Below, in pieces: positions 29,693 through 40,548 of a stretch of 64,000 bases of DNA (its first letter is position 1; every line of letters starts with the position of its first letter). Source of the stretch: Isochrysis galbana (Eukaryota; Haptophyta; Isochrysidales; Isochrysidaceae). The translations under genes and the position numbers were made by a program. The stretch is taken from positions 7,400,977-7,464,976 of the forward strand of contig CM030934.1 in NCBI GenBank assembly GCA_018136815.1. The letters run 5' to 3'. The notes beneath the pieces were generated by a model. The model worked only from the letters and a program-made list of their open reading frames with translations. It did no database searches and was not told the DNA's origin.

Positions 29693-32683
29693 ATGGGGCG
29701 TCGCGCGCGGCGCGGCGGACCGCTGCGCTGGGTGGGCTGGGTGCTCGGAGCCGGCGCGGTGCTCGCCGAGGAGCGCCACACAAGACTACTGATCGGCGAC
29801 GGTGCTCCGCTGGTGCACTGGCTGCAGCAGGCCGACCAGAGCCGTGGTGAGCCGAGCGCGAGTGGGTACGTGCTGCTCGCTGGCAACCAGACCGCTCATG
29901 AGGAGGCATTGCTTGCTGAGATCAAGGCGCGTGCCTCGGGGTCGGATGCGCGGTACCTCCTGGATCCAGCCGCATGGCACCATATAAGCTGTGCCGCCGG
30001 CTGCGACAACCTGATAGATAACGTGAGTCTAGCACTGAGCAGCCGGGCGAGTCTGTGGACGGTGATCTACATCAGTGAAGCAGAGCATGCCTCGCCTTCC
30101 CAGGTTGCGAGCTTGGTGGGGAAGTTCTGGCGGACCGCGCGATGCACCCATGCCACCGCCTCGTGGCAGCTGAGTGTCGACTGCCGGCGGACCCTTTTTG
30201 CACTGTCGACAGCCTTCGGCATTGATCTTTTAGAGATCCAGGAGGAGCCGCACATGCAAGGCGAACCCGTGAAGAGCACCCGCAGAGCCACGGGGCAAGA
30301 TGATGCCGGAGGCGGCGAGATTGGTGGAACGGAGCCCCGCGATGGATCTGTTCCATCGCGAGCACAATCGGCGAGCGTGAGCACCGGCTCCACGTCCACC
30401 GAGCTTCGGGACCGAATCTTGCGCGAGTGCTCCGGCTGGCTTGCCACAGTGGACATGGCGACGCGCCAATCAGTGCGCCCGGCGCGGGTCATGCGGAATG
30501 CGATCGCGGTCGCCCTTGGGACCCCGGGCATGTCGACATTCGCCGCACTTATCGCTCATCAGAAGGCGTACAGGAGTCGTCGCCATTGGATGAGAGCATG
30601 CGCCGCAGGGTCGAAGTGCTCGGAAAAAGGTGGAGATTGCAATGATCAAAACGTGGTGAATTCTGGGGCGGACGCTTCCGCTCTCTCCAGGCTGGTTGGC
30701 CAGGAGCCAGTAGTGAGAGAGGTGCGTGCCCGTCTCGACGCCATCGCATCAGGTGCGGACAGCGGCGAAAATGCGCACGTCTTCTTCTTCTATGGCTTTC
30801 CTGGTACTGGCAAGACCTTCTTAGCCGAGCTCATCGCGCAGGCGGTGCACGGCTCAACAACATCGCCACATTACAAAAAGTTTGCGATGCAGAATTATAA
30901 GACTGACGAGGACATGTGGACGTTGACGTCGCCGCCATGTGGCATCAAGGGTAAAGCGGGCGCATTCCAAGAGTTATTTGAGTTGCGAGCATCACCTGCG
31001 CTCAGGAGGGAGCGTGCCGGACCAGTCGTCGTCTTCGACGAGATTGAGGAGGCGCGGAAGGACTTCATGACATCAGCACTCATCCACGCCATTGACCACC
31101 GTGGCTTCGTTGAGTACCGTCTCAAGCCGAACTCCGAGGATTGCACGCTGGCCCAGGTGCCCACAGGAGGTGCCTTTTTCGTACTCACGTCTAACTGCTT
31201 CATGGATGACCTTGGCGAGGTATTTCAAGCGGAGAACATCCCTGGCCGCCCCCCCAGCGAGGTCTACGAAGCGACCCGCGCAGAGATGGAACGGCGCATT
31301 TTCGATGAGCACATCGCATGCTCAAATTCAGACGGCAGGGCCTCGCCATTCGCGGCGGGCAAGATGCGCGATCGCATGCGTGGTAACGTGTGGCCATTCT
31401 TGCCGTTGTCAGAGAATCAGTTGATTGCCACCTTTGAACTTGAGCTGGAAGAGCGTGCGGCCATGTATGAGGCCACCAACGGCGTCTCCCTTTACTGGAC
31501 GCGAGAGTTTGCTCGATTGGCGGTGATGCCCCCAACATCTCCATCAGCACAATCCCACGCTCGTCTCCAGACAGGAACCCTACCAAGCATGCAGCCGGAC
31601 ATCTCGGTTCGCAAGCGCATTGATATTCTCATGCGGCTCGACTCTCTCTCGGTCGAGCGCATCTATGCCGCTGGGGTTGCGCGCTGCCGACCGCGTCGCA
31701 TGAGCACCCTGATTCTCCACATGCGAGGAGGCAAGCCTGCCGGAGAGTCCGTATGCGATGACTCGAGGAACATCACTTATGCCCAGCGCCCCTTAGACGC
31801 CGACACCTTCCCGAATCACAGCGATGTCACCGCGGACTCGTCCGCGAGGACCTCGTCCCAGCAACGCCAGGTAACGCATCTCACTCACTCGAGTAGTCGT
31901 GCAAGTACTTCATCACTAGCCCGCGCCGTGGCCATCGACGCAAACACCAATCGGGCATTCGATACGCACGCAGTCTCGTCGCATTCGGACGTGGAGGAAA
32001 ACTTGAGGATCCAATTGGAGAGTGCAATGCAGCTCGCCAACGAGCAGGCAAGTGAAATTGAGAGGTTACGCGATGAAGTGCACGAGCTGCAGCAATCGCT
32101 CTTCTATTGGAAGCTTGCATTCGCTGCTCTTGTACTGGTAAATGCCGTCGCAACTCTCGTCACATTACTCTGGGCAAGTCATGTCTTCGGCATCTATATG
32201 GCCACCATGATTAAGCTTGCCATGTGGTCCACGGCGGCGGTGCTGGTGGTGACTTTGGCATTTTCGGCAGCCGCCCTCGTCTTGTGCCATACGGGGACAT
32301 CATGGGCATGCGTACTAGTCCGAATCCTTCAGAATAGCATATATTCCGCATGGTGGTTCTTGCGATTCCTCATGGGCGCACACGGCGCCTTGCTCTTCCT
32401 AGCATGTTTGGCCTGCGTGGTGGCCTTGATTGTGATGTGTGCGGGACGTTGCTTACGGTGGCAGGTTAAGAGAGATCGACAAGAGTTGGAAGAGCTACAA
32501 AATCATTTGAAGGTTGAGAGGCAAGTCATGAAGGCCGAGATACGCAGCTTGGAAGAGCCACGGATACCAGCATCGTGTGCACGGAGGTGTGCACGAGATG
32601 AAAGGAGTCGAGTGGGCGAAGGCTCATCCGAGCGGATCGCCTTTGATTTAGAGAGCAAGATTCTCAACTTGGAAGATGAATAA
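29693..32683 (+). CDS. Large AAA+ ATPase (torsin/ClpB-like) with signal peptide and C-terminal membrane spans
   Basis: 996 aa in one exon. An N-terminal hydrophobic stretch (LRWVGWVLGAGAVLAEE) looks like a signal peptide. Residues ~60-330 have no known domain. The AAA+ module starts at ALSRLVGQEPVVREVRARLD and has Walker A GFPGTGKT (about 368-375), Walker B VVVFDEIEEA (about 444) and sensor-1-like GAFFVLTSN. The placement of a GQ-x-x-V helix before Walker A resembles torsins and Clp ATPases. A Ser/Thr-rich linker follows, a coiled coil (about 767-803), several hydrophobic spans (about 804-922) and a second coiled coil (about 926-956). Topology suggests an ER or nuclear-envelope lumen ATPase, but the family assignment within AAA+ is inference. 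Confidence 0.75.
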   Translation: MGRRARRGGPLRWVGWVLGAGAVLAEERHTRLLIGDGAPLVHWLQQADQSRGEPSASGYVLLAGNQTAHEEALLAEIKARASGSDARYLLDPAAWHHISCAAGCDNLIDNVSLALSSRASLWTVIYISEAEHASPSQVASLVGKFWRTARCTHATASWQLSVDCRRTLFALSTAFGIDLLEIQEEPHMQGEPVKSTRRATGQDDAGGGEIGGTEPRDGSVPSRAQSASVSTGSTSTELRDRILRECSGWLATVDMATRQSVRPARVMRNAIAVALGTPGMSTFAALIAHQKAYRSRRHWMRACAAGSKCSEKGGDCNDQNVVNSGADASALSRLVGQEPVVREVRARLDAIASGADSGENAHVFFFYGFPGTGKTFLAELIAQAVHGSTTSPHYKKFAMQNYKTDEDMWTLTSPPCGIKGKAGAFQELFELRASPALRRERAGPVVVFDEIEEARKDFMTSALIHAIDHRGFVEYRLKPNSEDCTLAQVPTGGAFFVLTSNCFMDDLGEVFQAENIPGRPPSEVYEATRAEMERRIFDEHIACSNSDGRASPFAAGKMRDRMRGNVWPFLPLSENQLIATFELELEERAAMYEATNGVSLYWTREFARLAVMPPTSPSAQSHARLQTGTLPSMQPDISVRKRIDILMRLDSLSVERIYAAGVARCRPRRMSTLILHMRGGKPAGESVCDDSRNITYAQRPLDADTFPNHSDVTADSSARTSSQQRQVTHLTHSSSRASTSSLARAVAIDANTNRAFDTHAVSSHSDVEENLRIQLESAMQLANEQASEIERLRDEVHELQQSLFYWKLAFAALVLVNAVATLVTLLWASHVFGIYMATMIKLAMWSTAAVLVVTLAFSAAALVLCHTGTSWACVLVRILQNSIYSAWWFLRFLMGAHGALLFLACLACVVALIVMCAGRCLRWQVKRDRQELEELQNHLKVERQVMKAEIRSLEEPRIPASCARRCARDERSRVGEGSSERIAFDLESKILNLEDE

Positions 32684-33124
32684 TGTCGCAGTAAGCCCCG
32701 ACGGAGACGATATTGAAGGATCTCGCGATGAATGTGTGACGTCTTCCCAATAGGGCAATAATGTGCATTGAAGAATCCTATGTTCGCACCGCCGATTTCT
32801 TTAGATACGCCAGGTTGAGTACCTCCCCTAAAATAGAGGTGGGAGATATTGCGTTGGATAAAAAGCGTCGGTACATCGGAGAGTCAGAATATTTTTTTCG
32901 CGAGAAGGGGCGAAGATTTCCCCTCTCGCAATCCGAAGTGGGAGCGGAGCAATGGCGACCGATCCACTGTGACAGGCCGACCATCGCCGCGCTCCAGCGA
33001 GAGCACGGCGGCGGTCAGCCTCCCCTTGTCAAGGCCCTTGTCGCAGGCGTTCGGAATAATCATTAGTGAGGCGGGACACACTAATCTCATGATTGGTCGC
33101 CATGGAGGGGGGCCTCGCCGTCTA
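32684..33124. other. Intergenic; no gene seen
   Basis: 3' flank of the AAA+ gene. Short ORFs without domains. An inverted repeat-like pair (cgcgagaaggggcgaagatt / cccctctcgc) lies near 32898-32930. Confidence 0.35.
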
Positions 33125-33400
33125 GCGTGTGAAAAAAAACTTCTTAATATTCTCGCCGTGTCGCCGTGTACGCGGCCCTGCACAACTAGTTTGCAGCCGC
33201 GCCCGCATCCCATATCACATCATCACACTTGCCTTGCGGCCCGTCCCCTCGTGCTCTACCTAGGGGCTCAGTGCGTGGGGTTTCCAGTGACAGGCGACGT
33301 GTACCGATCCCCGATGGACCCGTCCTCGACTTCTTCCTGCGCCACCGGGCAATCGGTCGTTCTTGCGTCCTCTCTTGATTGGTGTCGTGTTGGGCCATTG
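33125..33400 (+). repeat. Dispersed repeat X, copy 3
   Basis: The longest X copy, together with 55035-55300 (inverse). Landmarks: aaaaaaaacttcttaatatt, cctcgtgctctacctagggg and gtgtaccgatccccgatgga. A retroelement end is likely. Confidence 0.65.
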
Positions 33401-33429
33401 GGGTTGCGCTGTTTTCGGGGTTTTCGTGT

Positions 33430-34717
33430 CTAGCGGGGCTTGGGCGAGGGCACATTCGAAACCGAGAGACGCATGTGGGAGGCGATTGTGTCAATAAGGC
33501 AAGATGAAATCTGGTCTGCACTCACGCTCATGGAGCCGCGCAAGAACATCACTCGAGCAACCCGAAGCCGAAAGGTGAAGTCAGGCCCACACGTGCGAAA
33601 CACGATGGCAAAGGACTCGCCGGAGTGAGTGGTGCCGTCATGATAGACGCCAATGAACTCGTCCCTGAACTCCATCCTCAGTTCTTCCTCCTCCTTCAGC
33701 TTGAGCGGGGCAACATAGCCAGAGAGTTGCTTGGCCGACGTGAGAGAAACGCCTGTAGTGCGCTCGATGTAGGTGCGTAGTCTGTCGCTCTTATTCAAGG
33801 GGATGCTTGCCCCAAGGAGCACCTCGACCCACTCTGCGCGCGAGGCTTGCGTGGCAACAGGCACGCGGTGCAGACCGTTGATGACCATGCCCTCGCCGCA
33901 TTCCTCTGCAACGGCGCCCTTGAAGTCGTGGATGGCCTTCTGAATCTTCTCCTTGTTACCGGTAAGTTTTATGTCCTTGGCTAGCCCGGCCGTATGCTTC
34001 GCCGTCTGCGTGCAATGCCTCACCACTGACTGCTTGCCCGAGCCAACGTTACACTTGCAGACGTTGCACCAGAGCTGCCCGGCGATCACCTTGAGCTTGT
34101 CATTGGGGAACTCACTCAGCCGCTTGGCGATGGTGTCCGCTGAGACGTCGTTCATGCGCGCGCCGTTCTTCTTCTTCGAGCTGCCGCGACCCGCGCCTAC
34201 GGCCGTCTGCTTCTTCTTCTTGGGGACGTAATTCGCGAACGACACCTTGCGCTTCTTTGAAATTTCCGACGCAACCGGCATGTGCTTCTTGAAGAACGCA
34301 GCTACGGTAGGTTGGCGGCTGCCTTGAGGAGCGACTGCCTCGCCCTCGCCCTCGCCCTTGCCCTCGCCCTCGCCCTCGCCCTCGCCCTCGTCCTCCTCGC
34401 TGCCGCCGTCGTTGTCGTCGTCGAAGGGGGGGGCGCCGAGCACAGTGCGCTCGTCGAAGTCTGAGTCAGTCTGAGGACTCGTGCACCTCCTCCACGACAT
34501 TTGGGCGCGTTGGGCGCATGCGGGCCGCCAGCTCTGGCGCCGAGATGAGGCCGGCTGCGTGGAATCCAAGGAGAGCTTCGAGCCGGTCGCCCATGCTCTC
34601 GGTGGGTCGGTCGGTCGAGGGTGGTGTCTTGCTCGGCTCCGAAAAAACGGTTTTTGATCGAGGTGTTGGGTGTCGGGAAGCGGGAGAAGCTATTTTTGGT
34701 TCGAAGATTTCAACCAA
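33430..34717 (-). pseudogene. Zinc-finger transposon ORF (hAT-like), C-terminally truncated and frameshifted
   Basis: Two minus frames make one protein. The first starts at about 34595 (MGDRLEALLGFHAAGLISAP, then MRPTRPNVVEEVHESSD) and stops at 34466 next to a duplicated tcagac(tgac)tcagac. The second frame continues DSDFDERTVLGAPP, an acidic Gly-Glu repeat, FFKKHMPVASEISKKRKVSF, and a BED-like zinc finger CNVCKCNVGSGKQSVVRHCT, with a second His in QTAKHTAGL. Further on are SLTSAKQLSGYVAPLKL and VGVYHDGTTHSGESFAIV-like sequence (reads IGVYHDGTTHSGESFAIVFR). hAT transposases run several hundred residues longer, so the catalytic and dimerisation parts are missing. A second fragment lies at 5118-5562. 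Confidence 0.6.
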
Positions 34718-35170
34718 TCTTTTGTCACTTATTTACGGCACCAATTGATTGGGCAATATTTCCGTCAACACTTAGGGGGTTTCTGGTCAATCATCAACAT
34801 CAATCTTTCCCGGATTTTTAGCAATCTTTCTGGACCCCCTTATCCTCCCCCCCCCCCCCCCCCCGCGCTTTTCCCTGGTGAGTCGCCCAACGTGGGTCGG
34901 TTCGCCTCACTGGGTTTTCACCCATTGTAATTTATGCAGATTTATAATCGGAGCCGGGGATCTGCGAGGGCGGAGATTCGAAGAGGTGCATATGCGTTTG
35001 TGGTGTCAACACACTTCAAGGCGTACGGGTACGTACGGGCAGGTGCAGGTGCGCTGAGGGGTGTCGTGATAGTACCGGGCTAGTGGGAGTAGTGGTACTA
35101 CTAGTAACATTATTTTACATGATTGTTCCAGTCTAAAAGGCCTAGGCCTAAATGGGGTCCTTCATCGGTG
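34718..35170. other. Intergenic; no gene seen
   Basis: Contains a long poly-C run (34848-34864) and A/T-rich patches. No ORF of note. Confidence 0.35.
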
Positions 35171-35440
35171 TCACCTTTCAGTGGGATCTCTGGGTGTTTT
35201 ATCCATTGGAGTTTCCGTCCCGTGTGCGGATTTGTGATTTGTCCACGGCACCCTCTCCACAGATCTTTTGAGGGCTCTATGGAACGATTGCAGTGCTGCT
35301 AGCGTTTGCATCCAGTACCTCGATACATAGTGGTTATAAAGAGTGAGTGACCATGCTATCAACAACTTTGCAACCATCTCCCCACTCCTCGTTTCGAAGG
35401 GGATAGAAGTTGTACCCTGCTCACGGGGGGGCATCGGTCG
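35171..35440 (-). mobile_element. LINE-like ORF2 fragment
   Basis: On the minus strand YWMQTLAALQSFHRALKRSV and ERVPWTNHKSAHGTETPMDK align with the fragment at 22925-23060 (TLAAPRSFHTAVKRSVDRI). No other part of the element is recognisable here. Confidence 0.6.
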
Positions 35441-35701
35441 AAAAACAACCGACGCTGAGGCCACGGTCTCTCAAGGTGGACATCGTCACGGATGCTTGCT
35501 AGTGGATGATGACGATAGGTTAGCCAAAAGATGGGCTGATATCGTGAACCAATCAGAGTGGACATGCTGATGGACAGGGCGGAGAGATAGGGGGCACAAA
35601 CGATGTGATTTGCAGCAACGCCGCCTCTTAACGTTCCAACAATGCTGAAGTACGGACGATCTTGTGAGCCCATATGTTCTTTCAAGACACTCGCTTCAGT
35701 T

Positions 35702-38629
35702 TCAGTGGTGAACGTCCACCTCTTTGCAAATTTGGGCGAGGGAAAGTTGTTCGAGCTCATGGGACCAAGGATGCAGCACGGACAGAAGGCCATGGAATGC
35801 GATCGGAGACGTAGGTCTCGGTGGTGTTGCGGTGCCTTTTGTGGTGAGAGAGTCCAGCCATAGACTGTAGCTTTGTTCGGCGAGATTGATACCACAAAGG
35901 AAGCCGCCATGCTTCGCGCGCTGGAGTACGAAGAGCACCATGGCATCAAGAGCATTTTGCTCGCCTTCCGCAACTACCCACCTAGTAAAACGAAACGGAG
36001 GGGGCGTCAATCAGTGTAAAATACGCAAGGGTTGTGGGGAATGAGCTAGCGATGCCATCGTGCGATCCCAGCTCCGCCTCCATTTTGCGCTTTGCGTACT
36101 CAGTACCGAAGACGAACAGTGAGAAACGTGGCGGGGATCCGGCGGACGATCCCGGTTGCCGGATGAGCACAGCGTCGGACTTTCGCAACTGAGCCTCGCC
36201 TTCATCAGCAAAATGCCGAGAAGAGAAGGCATCATGGGCCATCTCAGGCTTCCAAAAAATTACACCCTCACCAAGTGCTGGTTTAGACGTAGTAGCTGGG
36301 GCAGGAGCAGCGGCTCCACCAAATAGTCCGGTGCCCGCAGGCCTCGGGGCGATGCCACCAGTGAAGGGCGTGCTTAGGAAGCTGCCTCCGCTAAAGAGCG
36401 AGGAGCCCGATGGCGCAGGCGCGGCAGACGTCGAATCGGGTTTTGGAGCGGCAACGAAATCGAGGTAAGTCTGGATGCACATTCAGAGGGGTGGAAGACT
36501 GAGCGTGAGGGGCTGGGCGCGTGCCGGAAGGCGTCCATGCCGAAAGGCGTGCAACATGGCCACGCACCTTGAAGAGGTGCACAATGATCTCAGCATCGGT
36601 TGGCAACTTCTCGTGCCAACCACCACCTCCCCGGTCCCACTTATACTCGCCAAGACAATGGCCGCGTGCGAGTTCAGAGATGCGCGCCCGCACGTATGGC
36701 TTGGTGTCGACTCCATACCCAGTGACTTGAAGGAAGCGATGGAGTTTGGTGTGTTGATGAGCTAGAGCCTTCGCACTTGCATCGGTGTGAGTATGAGCTA
36801 GCCACTGCGAGACGCTTACTGGCGCTCCGGACGCCGCAGGCGGTGGTGCTGCCATAGATGGCGTGGCGAAGAGCGAGCTGCCGCAGCAGCCACCAAATAG
36901 AGAAGAGGTTGAACCAGTAGGTGCTGTGGCAACGCTGATTCCCTTTGCTGCGGCCGCCGTCACATCAGTCGCATTCGCATCCAGGAGCGCGGAGAGCGGC
37001 TGCACCACAGCCGCTGCCAGCCAGATGCGTAGGTTGTCGCGCCACCTGAGAGAGGGTGATAGATGGGTGTGGTAGGGTGAGCTGAGGGGCAACTCACCCA
37101 CGCCGATGCGATAGTGACATGGCAGCAAGGAGCAGCTCGACATTCGGCTAGCGTGGCCCGATCGCCCATGCAGCCGCAGCCAACATTGAGCAATGAGCTG
37201 TTGGGATGAGTGGTTGCCAGGGCCTGCATTACTTTGACAGAGTCGATCCACGCTCTACGGACTCATCCAAAAGCTTGAGAGAACGCAGCAACCGAGTCGC
37301 GCGACGCGCAATCACCGATGGGTCTTGCTGCCGGTCGCTCGAGGATGGAATGTACATCGCTCGCTGGTACTTTGATGCAGAGCCGCCGCTCGCACTGCCG
37401 GTGCTAATACGACGTGACGATTCGACCGCAGTGCCACCCACCAGACTTGCTGTCGGAGAGGCCGCGGCAAGAAAGGGTGAAAGGCCACAGGTACCAAATT
37501 GTGGGCTGCTAGCGAAGGGCGAGTTGCCAAAGGATGCCACTCCAGGCGGTGAAGTGATAGTTCTGGACATTGACCCTCCGAGCGGAGAGCTCTGTGTTGC
37601 TATTGCTGCTCCACCCAACGGATAGCCTGTCCTAAGAGAAGCGAGGGCGCTCGGCGGCGACGCGCCCATAGCACTGAGAGATGCGCTGGTCTGTGACAGC
37701 GGGCTCAAGCTCGGGCCCAATCCCAACCCGTTCGTGTGCCCACCGGGGCGCGTTCCCGTGCCGGGGGCAATTTCGCTTCCACTTAAGGGAAACGGTGAGC
37801 CAAACGGTGGGGACGACACGTGTGGAGAAAATCCGCCCAATGAGCTCAGGCTGCCATAGGGCGACCCTGCCTGGAATCCGCACAGCGACTGCAATCCAGA
37901 CGCAGTCTGGGGAATCCCTCTCGCTCCGCCGCCGGTCATCAAGTAGTTCGGGCTGCCTAGTGTTGCAGACCATGAAGGCTGTATCAAAGCTGTGGCTGAG
38001 ACCCTAGTGTCGCATCCAGCGCCAAAGCCACCGCCGACGCTCGCGCCGGAGCTCGACGCGGCTGGGCCGATCAATAACGAAGCGCCAGGAGATTGCTCGC
38101 TCGCATTGCGCTGGCGCTTCGACGCCTCCTCAGCTGAGAGGTATGCATCGAGGGCGCGTGCATTCGTGATGGGCCTCCCACCGGATGCGCTGGGCGAGAC
38201 TCCTGCACCATGTGCACTTGTACGCAACGGCCGCGGCGTCGGTCCAGGAGTTCGCTGCGCCGTTGGTGTAGTAGAGGCGGCTGGCGCGGCAGCCGGAGCC
38301 GCAGACGGTGCGGGAGGAGGTGAGGTGTGCGGCAGGGTGCGCTGCCAGCGGTGTGCTATGGCGGCAGCTGCAAAGACGAGCAGCATGGCCGCTGTGCCAT
38401 GCGCCGCTATGAGTGCGAGGATCGATGCAAGCGAGAAGGCGGGAGAATGGGAGGACAGCACTCGCGGCGCGTCACATGTGGGCCCCAGCTGCATGCCGAG
38501 CGCGGCAGCCTCGCAGTCCGCAGCGATCGCGAGGAGGAGCGCACCGAGCGTCAGGCTGAACACCAGCCCAAGCGTCGGCGGCGGCCTCGGCTGCTGCAGA
38601 GGGATCGGGCGGCGCGGCGCGGCGACCAT
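35702..38629 (-). CDS. TMEM209-like nuclear envelope protein, four exons
   Basis: Predicted exons 38629-37233, 37045-36568, 36470-36025 and 35981-35702 (866 aa), with introns of 187, 97 and 43 bp. Phases 2, 0, 2 all match. Two N-terminal membrane spans (LVFSLTLGALLLAIA; LASILALIAAHGTAAMLLVF) precede a long Ser/Gly/Phe-rich region with FG-like spacing. The C-terminal part follows the TMEM209 pattern: WRDNLRIWLAAAVVQPLSAL, then HRFLQVTGYGVDTKPYVRAR, LARGHCLGEYKWDRGGGGWH, LPTDAEIIVHLFK/TYLDFV (intact only after splicing) and LDAMVLFVLQRAKHGGFLCG. Animal TMEM209 is a nuclear envelope protein with nucleoporin ties. Insertions rich in Ala/Pro/Phe-Gly lie in the C-terminal half. A copy of repeat S is ~270 bp upstream. 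Confidence 0.85.
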
Positions 38630-38899
38630 CGCACAACAGGGAGAGAGCGCTGGTGGGCAGGGGTGGGGATGGGAGGGGGGGGGGGGGGTGAAGGGGGGCT
38701 GAGAGCGACAAAGGCAGAGAGGGGGGGGGGGGGGCGGGAAGCGGATGCGGGGAAGGTGGCGAGGGAACGCGGGCGGAGAGGCGTGAGAGCGCGCGCGGTC
38801 CGGGGATCGATAGATCGATAGGTGTAAAAAAAGAGTATTCGTATGAGTACTCTACTCCGAGTATTAGTATGAGTACGGAATATGTACTCCAGAGAGAGG
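38630..38899. other. Promoter region of the TMEM209-like gene, poly-G rich
   Basis: Poly-G tracts (38677-38688, 38720-38734) and a short direct repeat of gagtact around 38830-38890. No ORF. Confidence 0.4.
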
Positions 38900-38990
38900 A
38901 GTCGTTAGAACTTATAGCGTCGTAGGACATCTTGTTGGCTAGCATCCCTAGTCCCTAGCCACATACACCGGACGAGCCATGCACCAACGA
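38900..38990 (-). repeat. MITE-like repeat S, copy C (3' half)
   Basis: On the minus strand it reads gttggtgcatggctcgtccg, gtgtatgtggctaggga, gggatgctagccaacaagat, as in 24025-24095. It is truncated where the LINE ORF1 fragment begins. It is in the same orientation as the TMEM209-like gene downstream. Confidence 0.75.
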
Positions 38991-40016
38991 AGGAGGAGAT
39001 CAACCAGGAGACACAGATGCCACCTATGACCTGTCGTTCCAACAAGCGGGCGACCTAATCTTTCACGACACGACGGTTTACGCGGCCATCGTAGAGCTTC
39101 TACTCGAGCTCGAAGGCGTCGACCCCGAGCCTGACTTCTGGGCCCGCTCCTCAAAGGGCCCGTGGCACATCGGAGTCAATGAAGACTGCGCCCAACAATT
39201 CCAAGCTCGGTACGGACTCCAAACCACGCTTCGCATTCACCAAGCACCAAGTTGACGTGGCAGTTCATGTCAAAATCGTAACCATGGAGGACAAGCTAAA
39301 CAAAAAGGGCACCTCGTCGCGTAAGGCGCTCTACGAAGCCCTCCAGGATGTAGCGGCCCACATCGTGGTGGAAGCCGACGGGCTGGCGCAAGCCTCGAAA
39401 ATCACTTTGAGCACCCTAGTCAAAGCCGTCGAAAAAGAAGGGCTCACATTCCTCAAAGGAAACCGCGAGCGAATGAAGCTAGAAGGTGAGTCGGGCACAT
39501 TTGTGTCCAAAGTGGCTCACTCCACGCGCTGGCATCTCTACGTCGCAGCGTCCCAAGGGTCGTTCCTCGTGAGCCACTTCCCGCGCAAGCTTCTCCTTGC
39601 CGTCGACAACACGGTACACGGTACTCCCGGTGAACTACGCCGTGCGCGCGTGCAAGGCATTGGAAATGCCTCAAGGACTCCAAACTCCCCATAAGTTGAT
39701 GATCCATGGTAGCCTCAGGGGCTGCAAAGGCTGGCGCCCCGAAGTGGCACGCAATCTTCAACCGGCCCACAGGCGCTGCATCTGCGACGCAGAGGCGGCC
39801 AAGCGCAAAGAGCGGGTCGAAGCATGGAAGAGGAAGATCGCGCCACGCCCCAAATCGGTGCGTGAGGCACTTGGCAAAGACCCTCCAAAAACTTGCGCGC
39901 GTTTCACGCAAGGTTTATGCCTCCGCAACAAGCGCGGAGTGCGTTGCAACCTCTCGCACGAAATCCCCGGCGCATGGATCGACAACAAGTGCACGATCCG
40001 CTGCCGGCCAACTGCC
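38991..40016 (+). mobile_element. LINE-like ORF1 (gag-like) with CCCH zinc finger
   Basis: The first frame (about 39005-39180) reads VYAAIVELLLELEGVDPEPD and KGPWHIGVNEDCAQQF, aligning with the ORF1 piece at 26416-26748. A second frame (39179-39694) is helical and basic. A third (39597-40030) carries LQPAHRRCICDAEAAKRKER and CARFTQGLCLRNKRGVRCNL followed by SH, a C-x7-C-x7-C-x3-H type CCCH finger. Two frame changes separate the pieces, so it is decayed or spliced. Repeat R follows directly. Confidence 0.6.
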
Positions 40017-40205
40017 AACTGTATTTCGCGCACCGCCTTCGATGGCCTGAAATTCGGTATCTTTCGAAAATTTCGCCCGATAATCCTCGATTTTTTTTTG
40101 CTGACCCATCCTACCGATAGCCATAGGGAGCTTATTTAGCCCTTCATTCACCCATTGTCATTGTAGCTGGTGCCCTCCGCACCCCCATAGTGAGTGACCG
40201 GGCTA
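40017..40205 (+). repeat. Dispersed repeat R, copy 1
   Basis: About 185 bp: tatttcgcgcaccg, ggcctgaaatt-cggta, ccgaaaatttcgcc, a poly-T run, gctga-ccatcctaccg, agggagcttatttagccctt, and ctggtgcc-tccgcaccccca. It matches 50926-51105 in the same orientation. It may be the 3' UTR of the ORF1-bearing element just upstream. Confidence 0.75.
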
Positions 40206-40219
40206 AAAGCTGAGCTCGC

Positions 40220-40365
40220 GGCTAGCGCCCTGCCTTCATCGGCAACGGAGCCCCTACCCCGCGATGGGGGTGTGCGCGGTTGGTGCATGGCTCCTCCGAT
40301 GCATGTGGCCAGGGATCCAGGGATGCTAGCCAACAAGATATTCTACAAGACTACAATTCTAAACG
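40220..40365 (+). repeat. MITE-like repeat S, copy B
   Basis: Matches 23990-24113: ttcatcggcaacggagcccc, gcgatgggggtgtgcgcggt, tggtgcatggctc and gggatgctagccaacaagat. The left end is replaced by repeat R. It lies about 185 bp upstream of the FKBP-JmjC gene and has the same orientation. Confidence 0.75.
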
Positions 40366-40548
40366 CATTCTTTCATTCCTGCTCGTTTCACGCTAGAGTA
40401 GAGGGAGTATAAATAACTTTTCCCGAAATCGCCCTGACTCTGTTCATCATCCATCTTCCGTCTCGGACCACGCGCGCTCGCTGGCCCCTCCCTCCCTCCC
40501 TCCCTCCCTCCCTCCCTCCGTCGCCCCGCTCCTCCCTCTCACACGTGG

